From Neobacillus thermocopriae (GTDB lineage Bacteria; Bacillota; Bacilli; Bacillales; Cytobacillaceae), in NCBI RefSeq assembly GCF_010975035.1, contig NZ_JAAIUV010000014.1, positions 1 to 64,000 of the forward strand: a stretch of 64,000 nt of DNA. Direction: 5' to 3'. The notes beneath the pieces are model-generated. The model did no database searches. It was not told the DNA's origin and worked only from the letters and a program-made list of their open reading frames with translations. Below are positions 46,155-56,101 of this stretch, in pieces. How positions within the stretch are numbered: the stretch's first letter is position 1; each line of letters opens with the position of its first letter. The translations under genes were made by a program, and so were the position numbers.

Positions 46155-46970
46155 ATGGATTTCACGAAGAATCATAAAATCAATTTAACAAAAGAAATGG
46201 AGACACTCCTAATTACTTTACAAGCAAAAGCCAAAGATAGTTTTTCCAAACATTCCATTCTTCAAGATAATAAGGCAGCGGATATTCTGCAAATGATTGA
46301 CTACGATTTTGAAAAGGTTAGTCATTTTGGTAACGAAATGATGGTAATCAGAGCAAAACAATTGGATACATGGTTACAGGAGTTTATCAATAAGCATCCC
46401 GACGCAATAGTACTTAATCTTGGCTGTGGTCTAGATACAAGGATAGTAAGAATCAACCTGCCATCCACCATTCAATGGTTTGATGTTGACTTTCCCGAGG
46501 TAATTGAATTGCGTAAGTCCTTTTTCTCCAATCAAAAAGGCTACGAGATGATCCCTTCTTCAGTTACGGATCCAAACTGGTTAGAGAAAATACCGAATAA
46601 CCGTCCCACAATGATTATTGCTGAAGGAATATTAGAGTACCTTAGTCAGGATGAAGTTAAAGTACTACTAAACCGACTAACAAACTATTTTCCACAAGGG
46701 CAAATTGCCTTCGATGTAATGAGCTCATTTGCTGTCCATTCCGGAAAAGATAGCCTAAAAGAAACAACTGGAGCTGTGCACAAATGGACCGTGGATCACA
46801 TAAATGATGTAGATACATTGGATTCCAATTGGAACAGAATTGCAAACTTATCTATATTCCAATCTAAATACGTGCATAAACTTCCGCTTAAAACCCGTTT
46901 CCTATATTATACTATGGCTATGATACCAAACTTTAGAAACATGATACGTTTGCTGTTATATAAATTTTAA
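46155..46970 (+). CDS. Class I SAM-dependent methyltransferase (Ppm1/TcmP family)
   Basis: A 271-residue methyltransferase of the leucine carboxyl methyltransferase/TcmP group. The SAM site is AIVLNLGCGLDTRIVRI, followed by WFDVDFPEVIELR and IIAEGILEYLS. Bacterial members O-methylate carboxylates in polyketide or other secondary metabolites; the substrate here is unknown. GGAGAG precedes the ATG. Second gene of the MarR operon; a terminator follows. Confidence 0.92.
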   Translation: MDFTKNHKINLTKEMETLLITLQAKAKDSFSKHSILQDNKAADILQMIDYDFEKVSHFGNEMMVIRAKQLDTWLQEFINKHPDAIVLNLGCGLDTRIVRINLPSTIQWFDVDFPEVIELRKSFFSNQKGYEMIPSSVTDPNWLEKIPNNRPTMIIAEGILEYLSQDEVKVLLNRLTNYFPQGQIAFDVMSSFAVHSGKDSLKETTGAVHKWTVDHINDVDTLDSNWNRIANLSIFQSKYVHKLPLKTRFLYYTMAMIPNFRNMIRLLLYKF

Positions 46971-46978
46971 GAACTTAA

Positions 46979-47019
46979 TAAGAAAGCAGTCTCGAATGAG
47001 ACTTCTTTCCTTTATTTTA
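46979..47019 (+). terminator. Terminator, probably bidirectional
   Basis: Stem AGAAAGCAGTCTC/GAGACTTCTTTC followed by TTTATTTT on the plus strand. On the minus strand it overlaps the end of the response regulator gene and is followed by TTATT. Confidence 0.85.
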
Positions 47020-47680
47020 CCATCCCATTTCGGATCGCCATCACTACTACTTGGGTGCGATCTTCACAGCCAAACTTTTGCAAAATTCGATGGACATGTG
47101 ACTTTACTGTTCCTTCAGCAATGTTTAGCTTCTTGGCAATCATATCATTTCTCAGTCCATATGCCATTTCTTGCAATATTTCCTTTTCACGCATTGTTAA
47201 TGGCTCTAATAGTAATGGTTCTTGCTGTTGATTAGAAACGAAGCTGTTATTTGCTACCCTTGATAGGACATTTGCTGCCGATGGGGTTTTAAAAACGGCC
47301 TCTCCTCTATAGGCAGCTCGAATCGTCTCCAGCATATCTTCTACCTCAGCATCTTTAAGCAAATATCCGACAGCTCCTGCTCGAATGCCTTGATAAATAT
47401 ATTCTTGGTCATCAAATGTGGTTAAAATAACGATTTTTGTATGTGGAGATTTTTTGATAATTTCCCTTGTTGCTTCTATTCCCGATAAAATCGGCATCTG
47501 CACATCCATTAAAATTACATCAGGTTGATATATGCAAGCCTTTTCAATCGCTTCTTTCCCATCAGAGGCTTCACTGATAAGTTCCATATCACTTTGGATA
47601 CGGATGACATATCCAAAACCTTGTCGTATCATCGTTTGATCATCTACTAGCATAACTCTGATTTTTTCTTCATCCTGCAT
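47012..47680 (-). CDS. NarL/LuxR-type response regulator
   Basis: 222 residues: a receiver domain with phospho-acceptor D59 (VILMDVQMP), conserved T/K (TTFDD; LLKDAE), and a C-terminal LuxR-type helix-turn-helix (LTMREKEILQEMAYGLRNDMIAKKLNIAEGTVKSHVHRILQKF). GAGGG precedes the ATG, which is 2 nt after the kinase stop. It is the partner of the upstream NarL-type sensor kinase; targets are unknown. Confidence 0.95.
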   Translation of the reverse strand: MQDEEKIRVMLVDDQTMIRQGFGYVIRIQSDMELISEASDGKEAIEKACIYQPDVILMDVQMPILSGIEATREIIKKSPHTKIVILTTFDDQEYIYQGIRAGAVGYLLKDAEVEDMLETIRAAYRGEAVFKTPSAANVLSRVANNSFVSNQQQEPLLLEPLTMREKEILQEMAYGLRNDMIAKKLNIAEGTVKSHVHRILQKFGCEDRTQVVVMAIRNGMVK

Positions 47681-47682
47681 CT

Positions 47683-48849
47683 TTATCCCTCATTCTCATT
47701 TTGATTATCGACAGGAATTTCCACGGTTATTTCAAATCCATTAGGCTCTAAAATCAAATAGCTCATTTTTCCACCCTTTTCCTCAATTGCCTTCCTCATA
47801 CTTTTTAATCCAAATCCCTCAAAAATTCCATCTTTTGATTCTAATTTTCCATTATCCCTAATCTTCATAATCACTTTACCAGGTACTTTATTCAATCTGA
47901 CGGTGACAAAAGATGCTTGGGAATGGCGAATAATATTAGTAATTGCCTCTCGAAGAGTTTTGAATAATAGTTCATTAATAGAAGAATTTAATTCTTCTTC
48001 ATTTAGATTAGAATGAAATTCGTATTGGATCGAGGCAGAGGTTTTCATTCTGGATAACAATGCCTTTAAAGGAGTAATCCCCGAAATCAATTGATTATCT
48101 GCCAAGGAATGAACTGATGTCCGAATATCTTGAAGTCCTTGACGGGCAACTGCTAACATTTCATCGATCGACTTTTCTGCTCGATTAGGATCTTTTTTAA
48201 TCATATATTTTAATGCTTGCATTTGAACAATTAGTGAGGTCAAACTATGTCCAACAGCATCGTGAATTTCTCTTGCTATTCTTGTTCTCTCCTCCAAAAC
48301 TGCATATCTCATAGATGTAACCGATGCTTCTTGCAATTGTTCATAGGCAGACTGTAATTCCTCCAATTGCTGTTTATTTACCCTATACATTTCATTTCTT
48401 TGAAGACGCTGCTTAATCGCAATGTAAAGAACTATTGTTAATAAGATGAAAGATATAATACTAAATGCATTTTCTTTCCCAAATCGAATATAAAATAAAG
48501 CGGATAAAAAAAGAGACACAATAATTGGAACGGGTGCTTTGGATAAAGATGACAATATAGTGAAGTAAAATATAATAATGGCAAGAAGGTAGATAAGGAG
48601 TAATTCGTGTAACCAATATACTCCTGCTACTGTTTCAATTAACAAAATACCCACAGCAAACACAATTTTTTTCTTCGTCCACCATGTTCTAGGGAATAAT
48701 AGGATCAAGGAATATGTAATCCAAACACAGGTATTAAATAAAATTTTTGAAAAGGATCCAATAAAAAAATGATTGAAAAACATGAGAAAAAAGATGACTA
48801 ATATACTAATCATCTTTTTTTCCTTTTGATGTGATTCATCAAACATCAT
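47683..48849 (-). CDS. NarL-type sensor histidine kinase
   Basis: A 388-residue kinase: about five or six membrane helices in the first 145 residues with almost no extracellular loop, a coiled coil, HisKA_3 dimerisation domain with H196 (RTRIAREIHDAVGHSLTSL) and a HATPase domain ending with DNGKLESKDGIFEGFGLKSM. It thus resembles intramembrane-sensing kinases. The ATG at 48849 is taken (AAGGAG at 7 nt); an ATG at 48873 overlaps the previous gene but has no SD. Middle gene of a CcdC-like/kinase/regulator operon. Confidence 0.92.
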   Translation of the reverse strand: MMFDESHQKEKKMISILVIFFLMFFNHFFIGSFSKILFNTCVWITYSLILLFPRTWWTKKKIVFAVGILLIETVAGVYWLHELLLIYLLAIIIFYFTILSSLSKAPVPIIVSLFLSALFYIRFGKENAFSIISFILLTIVLYIAIKQRLQRNEMYRVNKQQLEELQSAYEQLQEASVTSMRYAVLEERTRIAREIHDAVGHSLTSLIVQMQALKYMIKKDPNRAEKSIDEMLAVARQGLQDIRTSVHSLADNQLISGITPLKALLSRMKTSASIQYEFHSNLNEEELNSSINELLFKTLREAITNIIRHSQASFVTVRLNKVPGKVIMKIRDNGKLESKDGIFEGFGLKSMRKAIEEKGGKMSYLILEPNGFEITVEIPVDNQNENEG

Positions 48850-48869
48850 CATAAAACTCCTTATTACAT

Positions 48870-49403
48870 TCATGCATTTTTAGAAGTTTCCCTTTGTTTC
48901 TTTAACAATAAAATATAGTAAATACTATAATAAGCAAACATAATCAACATAAGTCCAGCAGTCCAAGAATTCCCTAAAACAGAACTAAAATTCTGAATTC
49001 CATTTGCCTGCTTTTGTTGAACTAAATCAAGGGCGCCTCCGGTAACAATACCATAAAATCGATAAATAAAACGAACAAGAAATAATAAGATAACAATACT
49101 ACCTATCCAAATGTTCGGACGGTAATACAGACGTTTTTCACGTTGTTCAAAATGTGTTACGGACACACTATAAAAAGCTAGGATACTTCCTAAAAGTATT
49201 CCCACAACATCAGAAATGAAACTTATTGGATGAAATACTCCCTCAACAAGAAAGATTAGACCAATACTAAAAAACAATACAATTCTAAACAACATAAGTC
49301 CTTGATTTAATGGTTGCCAACCAATGTTTCGACGAATCATTTTAAATATGCTAAGTATTATTAAAGCAATCATCATGATAAGCATGTAAGAATGTTGATC
49401 CAT
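48870..49403 (-). CDS. CcdC-like (DUF1453) multi-pass membrane protein
   Basis: A 177-residue protein with about five membrane helices, resembling the CcdC/DUF1453 family (named from a B. subtilis cytochrome c biogenesis locus; not shown essential there). GGAGG precedes the ATG. It is the first gene of the two-component operon, so it may supply a signal to the intramembrane kinase, but that is inference from position. Family call moderate. Confidence 0.75.
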   Translation of the reverse strand: MDQHSYMLIMMIALIILSIFKMIRRNIGWQPLNQGLMLFRIVLFFSIGLIFLVEGVFHPISFISDVVGILLGSILAFYSVSVTHFEQREKRLYYRPNIWIGSIVILLFLVRFIYRFYGIVTGGALDLVQQKQANGIQNFSSVLGNSWTAGLMLIMFAYYSIYYILLLKKQRETSKNA

Positions 49404-49906
49404 GTTTATTCCTCCATAGTATTATTTAAAGTTGCATAATTGGGAACGAAGTTCTGCTTAAATATCATACATTGCATAATTTATAGTAACAACTATCCTA
49501 GGTTGTGAATATCCTTACATCATCTATATCTCTAGATATAGAATTATTCAAACTGTGTCCTAATAGGGGTTTAAAAAGTTCATTAAGAACAGGAATCTAA
49601 AAACCATTACTTTTAAATGAAAAAACAGAAAAAGTGTATTTATTCCTTAAAAAAATTAAAGAGGAAAGGAAACTCCATATTTATAATCAGTTTACACTTT
49701 AAAATCCACTGCATAGTTAATGGAATATGATTCTCATTTAGACAAAATAGCCCTCCTATGTAGCATAAATATCTTTATCCTTCTACACAGAAGGGATACG
49801 ATCATTTCAAAATCTATTTTCAATCCTTTTTAAAATCTCCTTTATGATAGAAAATGCTATAACTAATCTTATTGTTGTATTATTGCAATATTATGTAAAA
49901 AGGATA
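49404..49906. other. 503-nt intergenic stretch
   Basis: AT-rich, between the divergent ends of the two-component operon (start) and the glyoxalase gene (stop). It contains CTAGATATAG (49543-49552). No gene, RNA or repeat recognised. Confidence 0.4.
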
Positions 49907-50341
49907 TTAGATATTATCTTTTTTCGAAAATTCCCAAGCTGGATTCCATACAACTTCCCACAAATGTCCGTCTGGATCTTGAAAATATCCAGAATATCCT
50001 CCCCAAAATGTATCGTGTGCTGGAATTGTAATCACCGCACCAGCCTTCCTAGCTTGTTCCATTACTTTATCCACTTCGTCTTTACTCTCAACATTGTGAC
50101 CAATCGTAAATTCCGTTGGACTTATTGGTGTCTGTTTTAAATTTGTGTCATATGCGATATCTTTTCTTTTCCAAATGGCAAGTTTTAAACCGGATTGTAA
50201 GTCAAAAAATGCAACTGCACCATGTTCATATTCTTGTCCTACAATTCCTTCTGTCGGTAACCCTAGCCCATCCCGGTAAAATTTTAAAGACTTTTCCAAG
50301 TCATCTACACCTAATGTTATGACTGAAATTCTCGGTTTCAT
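49907..50341 (-). CDS. VOC (glyoxalase/bleomycin-resistance fold) protein
   Basis: A 144-residue vicinal-oxygen-chelate protein with two beta-alpha-beta-beta-beta units: ISVITLGVDDLEKSLKFYRDGLGL at the N terminus and GYSGYFQDPDGHLWEVVWNP at the C terminus (metal ligands of the H/E type). Substrate unknown. GGAGG precedes the ATG. Alone on its transcript. Confidence 0.92.
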   Translation of the reverse strand: MKPRISVITLGVDDLEKSLKFYRDGLGLPTEGIVGQEYEHGAVAFFDLQSGLKLAIWKRKDIAYDTNLKQTPISPTEFTIGHNVESKDEVDKVMEQARKAGAVITIPAHDTFWGGYSGYFQDPDGHLWEVVWNPAWEFSKKDNI

Positions 50342-50547
50342 TTTATACCTCCAAAATTACTTCGTTTTTATGTAAATTGCCTTAGTGATGTATTCTATCG
50401 ACATAGATTTAACCATTCTTTGGTATAAAATCTATCTAATAACCTCATTCCATTACATGAAGTATATGACTACGAATCCATTAGAACTTCAAGAAAATAT
50501 TATAAGAAGATGTTATCATTTGCTCTAAATACTACTATTTTTAGGAA

Positions 50548-50885
50548 GTGGTTTCAATAATCCATGCAATCATTTTGTTTTTACTCACAGGATTAGCTGA
50601 AATAGGTGGCGGTTATTTGATTTGGTTGTGGTTAAGAGAAGGTAGGCCATATTATTGGGGAATAGTTGGAGGAATGGTATTAGCACTATACGGTGTTATT
50701 GCTACGTTTCAAACCTTTCCATCCTTTGGACGAGTTTACGCTGCCTACGGTGGAATATTTATTGTTCTCTCTGTTTTATGGGGATGGGGGGATCGATAAA
50801 AAAAACACCCGACATCTACGATTGGGTAGGTACATTCATATGTTTAATAGGTGTTGCGGTCATGTTATTTGCACCACGTCAATAA
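50548..50885 (+). pseudogene. ynfA: YnfA (UPF0060) membrane protein, two frameshifts
   Basis: The frame from the GTG at 50548 encodes most of a YnfA-type four-helix protein ([20 protein letters not shown]... [18 protein letters not shown]) but then stops. The expected tail, KTPDIYDWVGTFICLIGVAVMLFAPR, is present just downstream in another frame. The break lies at GGGGGG (50776-50781) and AAAAAAAA (50788-50795): removing one G and one A restores an unbroken protein of normal length. Two homopolymer insertions within 20 bp suggest either assembly error or decay. The ribosome binding site is poor. Confidence 0.88.
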
Positions 50886-50937
50886 AAGGAAAACTATAAA
50901 AATCATGCTAGCTAATATCTTTCTAAAAGCACCCATT

Positions 50938-50985
50938 GAAAAACGGATGCAACTCTCTAAACAGGAAAGTCGCATCCGTTTTTAA
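50938..50985. terminator. Bidirectional terminator
   Basis: Stem AAACGGATGC/GCATCCGTTT with a 22-nt interior, flanked by A-rich and TTTTT tracts on the respective sides. It serves ynfA on the plus strand and possibly the MerR gene on the minus strand. Confidence 0.8.
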
Positions 50986-51223
50986 ACGACGGGAAGCTTC
51001 AAAACTTGCATAAGTAATAAAATTTATCCATTTTTGCAAGGCAAGAATTATTGAATAAAAAACGATAAGGCCATATGATATTTACTTTTTCCACAATACA
51101 GGTTGAACAATACATAGTGCACCCCAAGTGATTTTATGGCTTTTTTTTTTAAAAATAATCGCACACTCCATTTTAGGAACATCAGCGACAGTCTCTTTTA
51201 TGGGAAATCACATATATAGATAT

Positions 51224-51970
51224 TTACTTAAATTGATGACAAAAGTTTTCTGCCACAACATGTAGAAAATAGCTATAACCTACTTGTTGTTGTTCTAACA
51301 TGTTTCTATGGAAATCATCCGTAATAAAAAACTTGGTTTGATTTAGAAAATCTTGAGGGGATGATGGAAGTCCCTTTCTTTTTAGAAAGGATAAATGCTT
51401 TTTTACACGTTCCATGATAGCTAAATGTCCTGGAGCAAACCCCTCTTGGAAAAATCGTATCATATCTTTATTAAATGACTGTGCTTCAAGGGCAAGCTCA
51501 TTCATTGATTCTACATTAATAATCTGATTGGATAAGTCCACATTATACTCTTTTTTTAGATGTTCGTTTTGTTCTTTCAATGCTTCTTGCCATTCTTGTT
51601 CTGTCTCAAAACCTTTAAACATCGTATCCATATCTAAATCGACTCCTTCTTTGGCACTTTTAATCGAGAGATTAATTGTCTTAATTAGTTCATGATAATG
51701 TTCAATTCGTTGTTTCAATAATGCCTTTTGGTGGATTAACGTTTTCTCTCTATCTAATTTACCGTCTAGTAATTGTTTAATTTCCTTGAGAGAAAAATCC
51801 AGTTCCTTGTAGAATAGAATTTGCTGTAGTCGTTCTAAATCATTTTTTCCATATAAACGATAGCCGGCTTCTGTCGTTTGTTCCGGGACCAAAAGTCCGA
51901 TTTTATGATAATAGTGCAACGTTTTAACTGTTGTATGAGCGATTTTTGCCACATCACGAACTGTATACAT
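51224..51970 (-). CDS. MerR family regulator with TipAS-like effector domain
   Basis: 248 residues: MerR winged helix (VRDVAKIAHTTVKTLHYYHKIGLLVPEQTTEAGYRLYGKNDLERLQQIL), a long dimerisation helix, and a C-terminal TipAS-like domain (about 120-248) like those of Mta/BltR/TipAL activators, which bind drugs or peptides. GAGGAG precedes the ATG. Its own promoter has the MerR-type 19-bp spacer, so it likely activates itself; no transporter lies beside it. Confidence 0.93.
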   Translation of the reverse strand: MYTVRDVAKIAHTTVKTLHYYHKIGLLVPEQTTEAGYRLYGKNDLERLQQILFYKELDFSLKEIKQLLDGKLDREKTLIHQKALLKQRIEHYHELIKTINLSIKSAKEGVDLDMDTMFKGFETEQEWQEALKEQNEHLKKEYNVDLSNQIINVESMNELALEAQSFNKDMIRFFQEGFAPGHLAIMERVKKHLSFLKRKGLPSSPQDFLNQTKFFITDDFHRNMLEQQQVGYSYFLHVVAENFCHQFK

Positions 51971-51996
51971 TTCTATTGCTCCTCTCGATGGTTGTT

Positions 51997-52027
51997 ATAA
52001 TAAAGTATCCTCTAAGGTAAGAGTCAA
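51997..52027 (-). promoter_or_regulatory. MerR-type promoter with 19-bp spacer and dyad
   Basis: On the minus strand TTGACT (52027-52022) and TATTAT (52002-51997) are separated by exactly 19 bp, the stretched spacing that MerR proteins correct by DNA distortion. The spacer holds CTCTTACCTTAGAG (52023-52010), a near-perfect dyad, as operator. Confidence 0.85.
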
Positions 52028-52268
52028 CACATTCTTCGTCTATTTTTTAATGGAAATCACTCCCATTTTTTTACGTTCCCTTCTACTATTTCTCCATCAA
52101 AAAATTGATGTTTCCTTTCCCCCACTATGATCTTACATCCCTTTTAATTACGTATCTAAAAACATTACCTTAAACACGGGATAGGGCATGTGTTCTACTT
52201 AGGTCGTAATCCAACTTGAAAGTGCTACTTTTAAAAATAGATTACCTCTAGAACCTTACCGATTTATA

Positions 52269-52305
52269 TAAAAAAAGAAGGTCTACCGGAGACCGGTAAA
52301 CCTTC
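52269..52305 (-). terminator. Terminator of the beta-glucoside PTS operon
   Basis: Minus-strand stem GAAGGTTTACCGG/CCGGTAGACCTTC followed by TTTTTTTAT. Confidence 0.95.
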
Positions 52306-52368
52306 AGATATTTATCTACTCATAGCGTTTGGCAAAAGATGTGTAACTATTAAATTAGCAAGTTTTAT

Positions 52369-53817
<1,449 letters not shown>

Positions 53818-53854
53818 TCACCTTTCAACAAATTCCATATAAAAAATAACTTTA

Positions 53855-54193
53855 TTAATTTCCTTCATTGACATTTATTGAAAAGCCACTCACTTTTTCG
53901 TATAATGTAACAAATTCTTTAGCCATATCAAGAAAGGTTATTGCGTTCATTAAATGGTCTTGACCGTGAATTAACAGTAAACTTATTTCTGTTTTCTCAC
54001 CGTTTGCCTCTTTTGTTAACAAGGAGGTTTGCGTACTATGTGCTGCATTTATAGCTGTTTCTGCTTCTTTTAATTTTTCTGCTGCCAAAGAAAAATCATT
54101 TTCTTTGGCAGCTTTGATGGCCTCCATAGAATAACTTTTCGAGTTTCCTGCATTCATAATCAATGACATAATGATTTCAATATTTGTCTCCAT
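53855..54193 (-). CDS. PTS lactose/cellobiose subunit IIA
   Basis: A 112-residue Lac-family EIIA, all helical, with the active-site histidine region LLLIHGQDHLMNA (H76/H80). The ATG at 54193 is chosen (AGGTG at 7 nt) over an ATG two codons upstream. Part of the EIIC-EIIB-EIIA-glucosidase operon. Confidence 0.95.
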   Translation of the reverse strand: METNIEIIMSLIMNAGNSKSYSMEAIKAAKENDFSLAAEKLKEAETAINAAHSTQTSLLTKEANGEKTEISLLLIHGQDHLMNAITFLDMAKEFVTLYEKVSGFSINVNEGN

Positions 54194-54203
54194 AACCATT
54201 CAC

Positions 54204-54527
54204 CTATTTTTCTTTAATTAAGTCTAGAGCCTGTTGTAAAATTTTTTCACCATTCAATGTTCCATAGTGTTGTGGGTTAATCACATCGACACGGATACCT
54301 GTATCTTTGGTAGATTCCTTGAGTCTATTTTCTAAATAGCGAACTTGAGGTCCGAGAAGAAGAACATCTACATCATTCGTTTCCATATAATTTTCTGCTT
54401 CCGTTGATGGAATAGCCTCTATATACACATCCATATTTTTTTGGGCAACCACTTTTTTCATATTTGAAACAATCATACTAGTACTCATACCTGCAGAACA
54501 TACTAAAATAATGTTAATTTTGCTCAT
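54204..54527 (-). CDS. PTS cellobiose/chitobiose subunit IIB
   Basis: A 107-residue Lac-family EIIB with phosphocysteine C10 (ILVCSAGMSTSM). AGGAGATATTGAT precedes the ATG. It hands phosphate from the EIIA to the sugar in EIIC. Confidence 0.95.
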   Translation of the reverse strand: MSKINIILVCSAGMSTSMIVSNMKKVVAQKNMDVYIEAIPSTEAENYMETNDVDVLLLGPQVRYLENRLKESTKDTGIRVDVINPQHYGTLNGEKILQQALDLIKEK

Positions 54528-54595
54528 ATCAATATCTCCTTTTCATTCGTTATTTAATAAAATCTGTGTCGTATGTGTTGCGAAGTAAAATCCCC

Positions 54596-55921
54596 TTATG
54601 CAGCTTCGCTATCCATTTTCTCTCTAGCGCTTCGATCAGCAATTTTTACAAATGGGATATAAATTAATATGGATACAAGAATACAAACAATTTGTGTGAT
54701 AACAGCACCAATACTTCCAGCTGTTGCAATAAATGCGTTTAGAACCGGTGGAACTGGCCAAGGAACCATGACGACAGCTTTCCCAGCAAAACCAAATAAT
54801 GTTGAAAAATATCCAATTGTTCCCGTTACTAACGGTGTAATAATGAATGGAATGGCAAGAATCGGATTGAGCATAATTGGCAAGCCATAAATCAATGGCT
54901 CATTAATATTAAAAATCCCCGGGACAAACGATAATTTTGCAATTTGTCGATAATCTTCTCGTTTTCCTACTATGAAAATAGCAATTAATAAACCTAAGGT
55001 CGCACCCGACCCACCAAATGTCATATAAATATCCCAAAAAGGCATGTTAATAATATTGGGAACTTCTTCACCCGCTTCGAATGCTGCCGTATTTACAGCA
55101 ATAGCCGAAAGTAATAAAGGTTCACGAATTGGTTTTACCATTTGCATACCATGAATACCAATGACCCAAAAAACTTGAGCAATTAACATGAGGGTTAGTA
55201 CGCCAGGTAACCCTTGGATAAGCCCTTCTAAAGGTTTTTGTACAAGGGAATAAATAATGTCAAAAGCATACATACCTGTTAAAGCTTCAATAGCAAAGCC
55301 AATAGTAGCAATGATAGCAACAGTAAAAATGGTTGGTATTAATGATGAGAAACTATTAGAAACTGTTGCCGGTACAGATTCAGGTAATTTAATCTTTAAT
55401 TTATCTTGTTTACTTAACCAGTGATACAATTCAATTGAAAGAATTGATACGATAATACCGAGGAATAAACCTTTGGTATCGGTATACTGTTTAGCCAATA
55501 CATTTTGAACAATGATGCTAGAACCATCTTCTTGAATTAATTTAAAGAATGTTGGATTTACCGTTAAATAGGACATTACAGCAATAATACCCGGGAAGAC
55601 CCCTTTGATATTATTGAGTTTGGCAACCTCAATCCCTAATAGAAACACCGCATAAATAGTTAAAAAATTTAATGTAAAATAGCTAATTGTACTTGAAATC
55701 GGTTTAAATTTTTCTAAAAAACTTAAAGCAGAAATTTGAGCTAACCCATTTTCTGCATCAAATATAACTGATGAAAACAATGTTGCGAAAGCACCCGTAA
55801 TAATGACTGGGAGTAATGCAGCAAAAGTATTTTTAATGGCAATGATATACTTAATGCTGTTTACTTTTTCAGCAACTTTATTTAGTGAGTTGATTAATTT
55901 ATCAAACACACCTGACGACAT
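54596..55921 (-). CDS. PTS cellobiose/chitobiose subunit IIC
   Basis: A 441-residue Lac-family EIIC permease with about ten membrane helices. Signatures include VFWVIGIHGMQMVKPI and GIFNINEPLIYGLPIMLNP. AAAGGAAGA precedes the ATG. First gene of the operon; the regulator lies upstream in the same direction, 180 nt away. Confidence 0.95.
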   Translation of the reverse strand: MSSGVFDKLINSLNKVAEKVNSIKYIIAIKNTFAALLPVIITGAFATLFSSVIFDAENGLAQISALSFLEKFKPISSTISYFTLNFLTIYAVFLLGIEVAKLNNIKGVFPGIIAVMSYLTVNPTFFKLIQEDGSSIIVQNVLAKQYTDTKGLFLGIIVSILSIELYHWLSKQDKLKIKLPESVPATVSNSFSSLIPTIFTVAIIATIGFAIEALTGMYAFDIIYSLVQKPLEGLIQGLPGVLTLMLIAQVFWVIGIHGMQMVKPIREPLLLSAIAVNTAAFEAGEEVPNIINMPFWDIYMTFGGSGATLGLLIAIFIVGKREDYRQIAKLSFVPGIFNINEPLIYGLPIMLNPILAIPFIITPLVTGTIGYFSTLFGFAGKAVVMVPWPVPPVLNAFIATAGSIGAVITQIVCILVSILIYIPFVKIADRSAREKMDSEAA

Positions 55922-55979
55922 TGTAATCTTCCTTTTCTTTTTATTTTTAAACCTTATCTTTTTAAATTATTGTTTGAGG

Positions 55980-56020
55980 GGTGCAAATAATATCGCAATA
56001 TTCCGAATAAAATTAGCACC
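55980..56020. promoter_or_regulatory. Inverted repeat in the PTS operon leader
   Basis: GGTGCAAAT (55980-55988) and ATTAGCACC (56012-56020) are inverted arms matching at 8 of 9 positions, between the regulator gene and EIIC. It may be the regulator's operator or a weak hairpin; there is no T-tract. I did not find a cre box here. Confidence 0.4.
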
Positions 56021-56101
56021 AAATATCCACAAGTTGGGTTAATCTGAATATCCTTTCTGCACATATTGCTCAAAAACGATCGTCCGGGAAAATAAACTCA
56101 T

